Assembly (NCBI GenBank): GCA_028287455.1 | Contig: JAQBPP010000341.1 | Span: forward strand, 1 to 8,722 | Length of the DNA stretch: 8,722 nucleotides | Direction: 5' to 3' | Source of the DNA: Bacilli bacterium | Lineage (GTDB): Bacteria; Bacillota; Bacilli; Tumebacillales; JAQBPP01 | The notes under the pieces: generated by a model | The model's database searches: none | What the model was told of the DNA's origin: nothing | The model's input: only the letters and a program-made list of their open reading frames with translations | Shown here: in pieces, positions 7,801-8,722 of the stretch | How the letters are laid out: each line of letters opens with the position of its first letter | Position numbering within the stretch: the first letter of the stretch is position 1 | Made by a program: the position numbers and the translations under genes

Positions 7801-7858
7801 ATAAGAAGAATGCCCAATATTTTTTGCTCAGTTTATGCTTCGCTTTAATACGGCCCAC
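4835..7858 (-). CDS. Large modular secreted solute-binding protein: two CBM-like domains, helical spacer, SBP fold (1007 aa)
   Basis: This is the extracellular substrate receptor of the importer, more than twice the ~430 aa of ordinary CUT1 binding proteins. Residue numbers count from the GTG at 7858. A basic n-region and hydrophobic core at ~1-39 end in a signal peptidase I site (RVQA/DQ), followed by an Ala/Gln/Pro linker. Two CBM6/35-like beta-sandwich domains follow: ~73-258 (NGWIEYLVQIDQPGLYQLDM, then KGTHTIRM) and ~280-420 (VTMEAENL, RSISWSFDVAADGRYQLGMR, KGHHTLTM). A helical, partly coiled-coil-like region spans ~422-540. The SBP_bac_1-like fold spans ~585-975, with YYAIPETQSFKVLYYRTDIM, LGLSVPNTWQDVYDILP and the late SWQFLKWW segment. 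There is no lipobox Cys: the core reads LLAGS. The GTG is preferred for its AAGGAAG 6 nt upstream; a TTG at 7888 (1017 aa) overlapping the ATPase stop is the alternative. Ligand unknown; a glycan is likely. Confidence 0.92.
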   Translation of the reverse strand: MGRIKAKHKLSKKYWAFFLSALLAGSTALPTIHTGRVQADQAAATPAQAAAPQLAAAGGSTPTAIGAVDTQLPLYVDVLKGWRTAGAKDGTQSVTLAGADFSAQSTDAKTSVTSFGGKNNVLQWDSENGWIEYLVQIDQPGLYQLDMNYKSVDMANNPYSGPILMDISVDGNFPYLESRNISFVRHWKDVLPTKTDQFGDQIRPGSTQLDEWIDQPFKDQQGAYASPLTWNLSKGTHTIRMTIARGGIAIDALHLTPPNQVKAYAQVAAAYPKDSGQGQAVTMEAENLTWKDDQAIQMQSDVDPYNTPAATNNIVFNTVGGSSWSKGGRSISWSFDVAADGRYQLGMRALQRFTTNLSSFRSIAVDGKVPFQELLNYRFPYDTGWTGMILSDSNNKPFEFYLTKGHHTLTMTSIYEPFVPLLEQLDTVGAELRSVVADLQALTGGQTDPYRTWNIDKDLPGLTDRLSTIRDQLKTMETMMVQTNGKRDDIAQSFLADQQDIQNLLNNKNDIPFRIDHISTIQSGVDGYLTSLKQSPLQLDKIYIVPANQSFPTMQANWFQEVRSTAMSFFNSFSGRYSLINQNNPKVLNIWMQRGRDYANELQALADQRFTPQTGIKVKVNVIQNSQQIILANAAGNQPDLALGVTSEQPFDLALRGAGLDLSKFPDSKQLFDQYAPGAMLPYFFDHGYYAIPETQSFKVLYYRTDIMKRLGLSVPNTWQDVYDILPTLLQNNMNFYQDPADWSMLVYQNGGELYSKDGMKSGLDSPQGFNGFQQWTDLFNIYGMQQKVPNFFNDFRQGFLPIGVTDFNMYLQLKVAAPELNGEWGMAPIPGMIQPDGSISRWSGASASTADMIMAKSSKIDQSWQFLKWWESSDIQAQFGNDLEQYNGETFRWNTANVSAFVQMPWERSELNVILQQWKWIKELPNVPGSYMTGREMLNAWNRSVVDDKNLKNPRESLETAIMNINQELLRKQEEFHYVDQNGNYSKTLDLPVITQPWTGGDKYVR
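4852..4858 (-). promoter_or_regulatory. G7 tract serving as Shine-Dalgarno of permease 1 inside the binding-protein gene
   Basis: Seven consecutive G on the minus strand lie 6 nt before the ATG at 4845 and are the only good anti-Shine-Dalgarno match there. The same bases encode the Gly-Gly pair in the last eight residues of the binding protein (WTGGDKYVR). A homopolymer doing both jobs is a possible slippage point. Confidence 0.6.
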
Positions 7859-7864
7859 TTGAAT

Positions 7865-7871
7865 CTTCCTT
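7865..7871 (-). promoter_or_regulatory. Ribosome binding site supporting the GTG start of the binding protein
   Basis: AAGGAAG on the minus strand differs by one base from AAGGAGG and sits 6 nt before the GTG at 7856-7858. The TTG at 7886-7888 has only a GGA 3 nt upstream at 7890-7892, which is too close to be effective. This favours a 26 nt intergenic gap over a 4 nt TTGA overlap. Confidence 0.6.
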
Positions 7872-7884
7872 CCCGCCGCAAATT

Positions 7885-8722
7885 TCAATCCGTTAGCAAA
7901 ATTCCTGTATCTTTGTCGAAGAACAGCACTTTATGCATATCAAATGCAACACTGACCTTCATGTCATCGTCGTAAGAATTGCGAGGATTCGCGCGCACCA
8001 CTAAACTGTTTTTAGCGCCAATGTCAATGTGCAGGTAACGGTCCGATCCCATAAACTCGCTGAATTTATGAATGCCGGTAACCACCGATTCCGGGAATGT
8101 ATCAAAGACGATCTGATCAAAGCTGATGTTTTCAGCGCGAATACCTAACGTAACATTGCGGTCAATCAAATTGTTTTTCCGCAGCACATGCGCCTTGCCA
8201 TCAGGAACCTTGACCGAAAGCCTATCTGTTCTAAATTCAAGGTCTCCCTTACGTTCATACAGGGTGCCTTCAATAAAATTCATTGGAGGGTTTCCGATAA
8301 ACCCCGCCACGAAAGTATTGGCCGGTCTGTTGTAAATTTGCTCTGGTGTATCTACCTGTTGAATCAAGCCGTCTCTCATTACCACGATTCGATCGCCCAT
8401 TGTCATGGCCTCGATCTGATCGTGCGTCACATAGATCGTAGTTACACCGATTTGCTTATGCAAACTGATGATTTCAGCGCGCATTTGCACACGCAGTTTC
8501 GCATCAAGGTTCGACAAGGGTTCATCCATTAAAAACGCTTTCGGCTGACGCACAATCGCACGCCCAAGTGCAACCCGCTGGCGTTGACCACCGGATAATT
8601 CCCGAGGTTTACGCTCCAGAAACTGTGCAATTTCCAAGACTCTCGCTGCACGTTTTACACTGGAATCGATTTCATGCTTCGGTTGTTTACGCAAACGAAG
8701 CCCAAACGCGATGTTTTCATAC
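7885..8722 (-). CDS. ABC transporter ATP-binding protein, MalK/MsmX/UgpC family, C-terminal 278 residues (5' end outside window)
   Basis: This ATPase powers the importer at the cytoplasmic face. The frame is open to the right edge and begins YENIAFGLRLRK, which in MsmX/UgpC homologues lies some 90 residues from the start, so the Walker A motif is beyond the window and the TTG at 8694 is internal, not a start. Visible motifs, counted from the edge: signature LSGGQRQRVALGRAIVR (42-58), Walker B AFLMDEP with D-loop SNLDAKLR (62-77), and H-loop TIYVTHDQIEAMTMGDRI (95-112). The regulatory C-terminal extension typical of sugar importers follows, with FIGNPPMNFIEG at 141-152 and TLGIRAENI at 191-199. 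All catalytic elements within view are intact. It ends 26 nt before the binding-protein GTG. Because MsmX-type ATPases often serve several importers, it might energise others too, but its position suggests dedication to this one. Homologues carry the names ugpC, msmX or malK; the sequence does not decide between them. Confidence 0.95.
   Translation of the reverse strand, partial: YENIAFGLRLRKQPKHEIDSSVKRAARVLEIAQFLERKPRELSGGQRQRVALGRAIVRQPKAFLMDEPLSNLDAKLRVQMRAEIISLHKQIGVTTIYVTHDQIEAMTMGDRIVVMRDGLIQQVDTPEQIYNRPANTFVAGFIGNPPMNFIEGTLYERKGDLEFRTDRLSVKVPDGKAHVLRKNNLIDRNVTLGIRAENISFDQIVFDTFPESVVTGIHKFSEFMGSDRYLHIDIGAKNSLVVRANPRNSYDDDMKVSVAFDMHKVLFFDKDTGILLTD

Noticed and set aside
8188..8532. Plus-strand reading frame of 114 codons opposite the ATPase gene
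   Set aside because: The opposite strand encodes canonical ATPase motifs over the same bases. The frame shows no recognisable domain and is a shadow.

Overview
The window comes from a low-to-mid GC Gram-positive bacterium (Bacillota). A Paenibacillus-like or related Bacillales/Alicyclobacillus-like organism is the best guess. The grounds are strong purine-rich Shine-Dalgarno sequences (AGGAGG, AAGGGGGG), likely GTG/TTG start use, Gram-positive style signal peptides, and a gene set (large non-lipoprotein sugar-binding protein, YIP1 membrane protein, DUF5696 protein) that I associate with that group. No ribosomal or other taxonomic marker is present, so the genus is not established.

All supported genes lie on the minus strand and form one tightly packed operon running from the right edge to the left edge. 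In transcription order they are: (1) the 3' part of a MalK/MsmX/UgpC-type ABC ATPase (8722-7885, 5' end outside the window); (2) a very large secreted solute-binding protein with two N-terminal carbohydrate-binding-module-like beta-sandwiches and a helical spacer (7858-4835); (3) a MalF/UgpA-type permease (4845-3868); (4) a MalG/UgpE-type permease (3868-2966); (5) a membrane protein joining an extracellular six-bladed NHL propeller, a TPR-like segment and a YIP1-like multi-pass domain (2923-791); (6) the 5' part of a secreted DUF5696-type protein (794-1, 3' end outside the window). Genes 2/3, 3/4 and 5/6 overlap by 11, 1 and 4 nt. Genes 1 and 2 are 26 nt apart, or overlap by 4 nt with an alternative start. 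The largest gap, 42 nt, separates permease gene 4 from gene 5. No terminator, convincing internal promoter, RNA gene, mobile element or CRISPR was seen, and the plus strand carries only shadow reading frames.

Genes 1 to 4 make a complete carbohydrate-uptake-type (CUT1) importer, with its ATPase in the same transcript instead of supplied from elsewhere. Genes 5 and 6 are the unusual part. Their tight coupling to the importer suggests an extracytoplasmic glycan-handling apparatus: the DUF5696 protein may process or bind the substrate, the NHL/TPR/YIP1 protein may organise or sense it at the membrane, and the modular binding protein delivers it to the permeases. That joint function is inference; the substrate cannot be read from the sequence.
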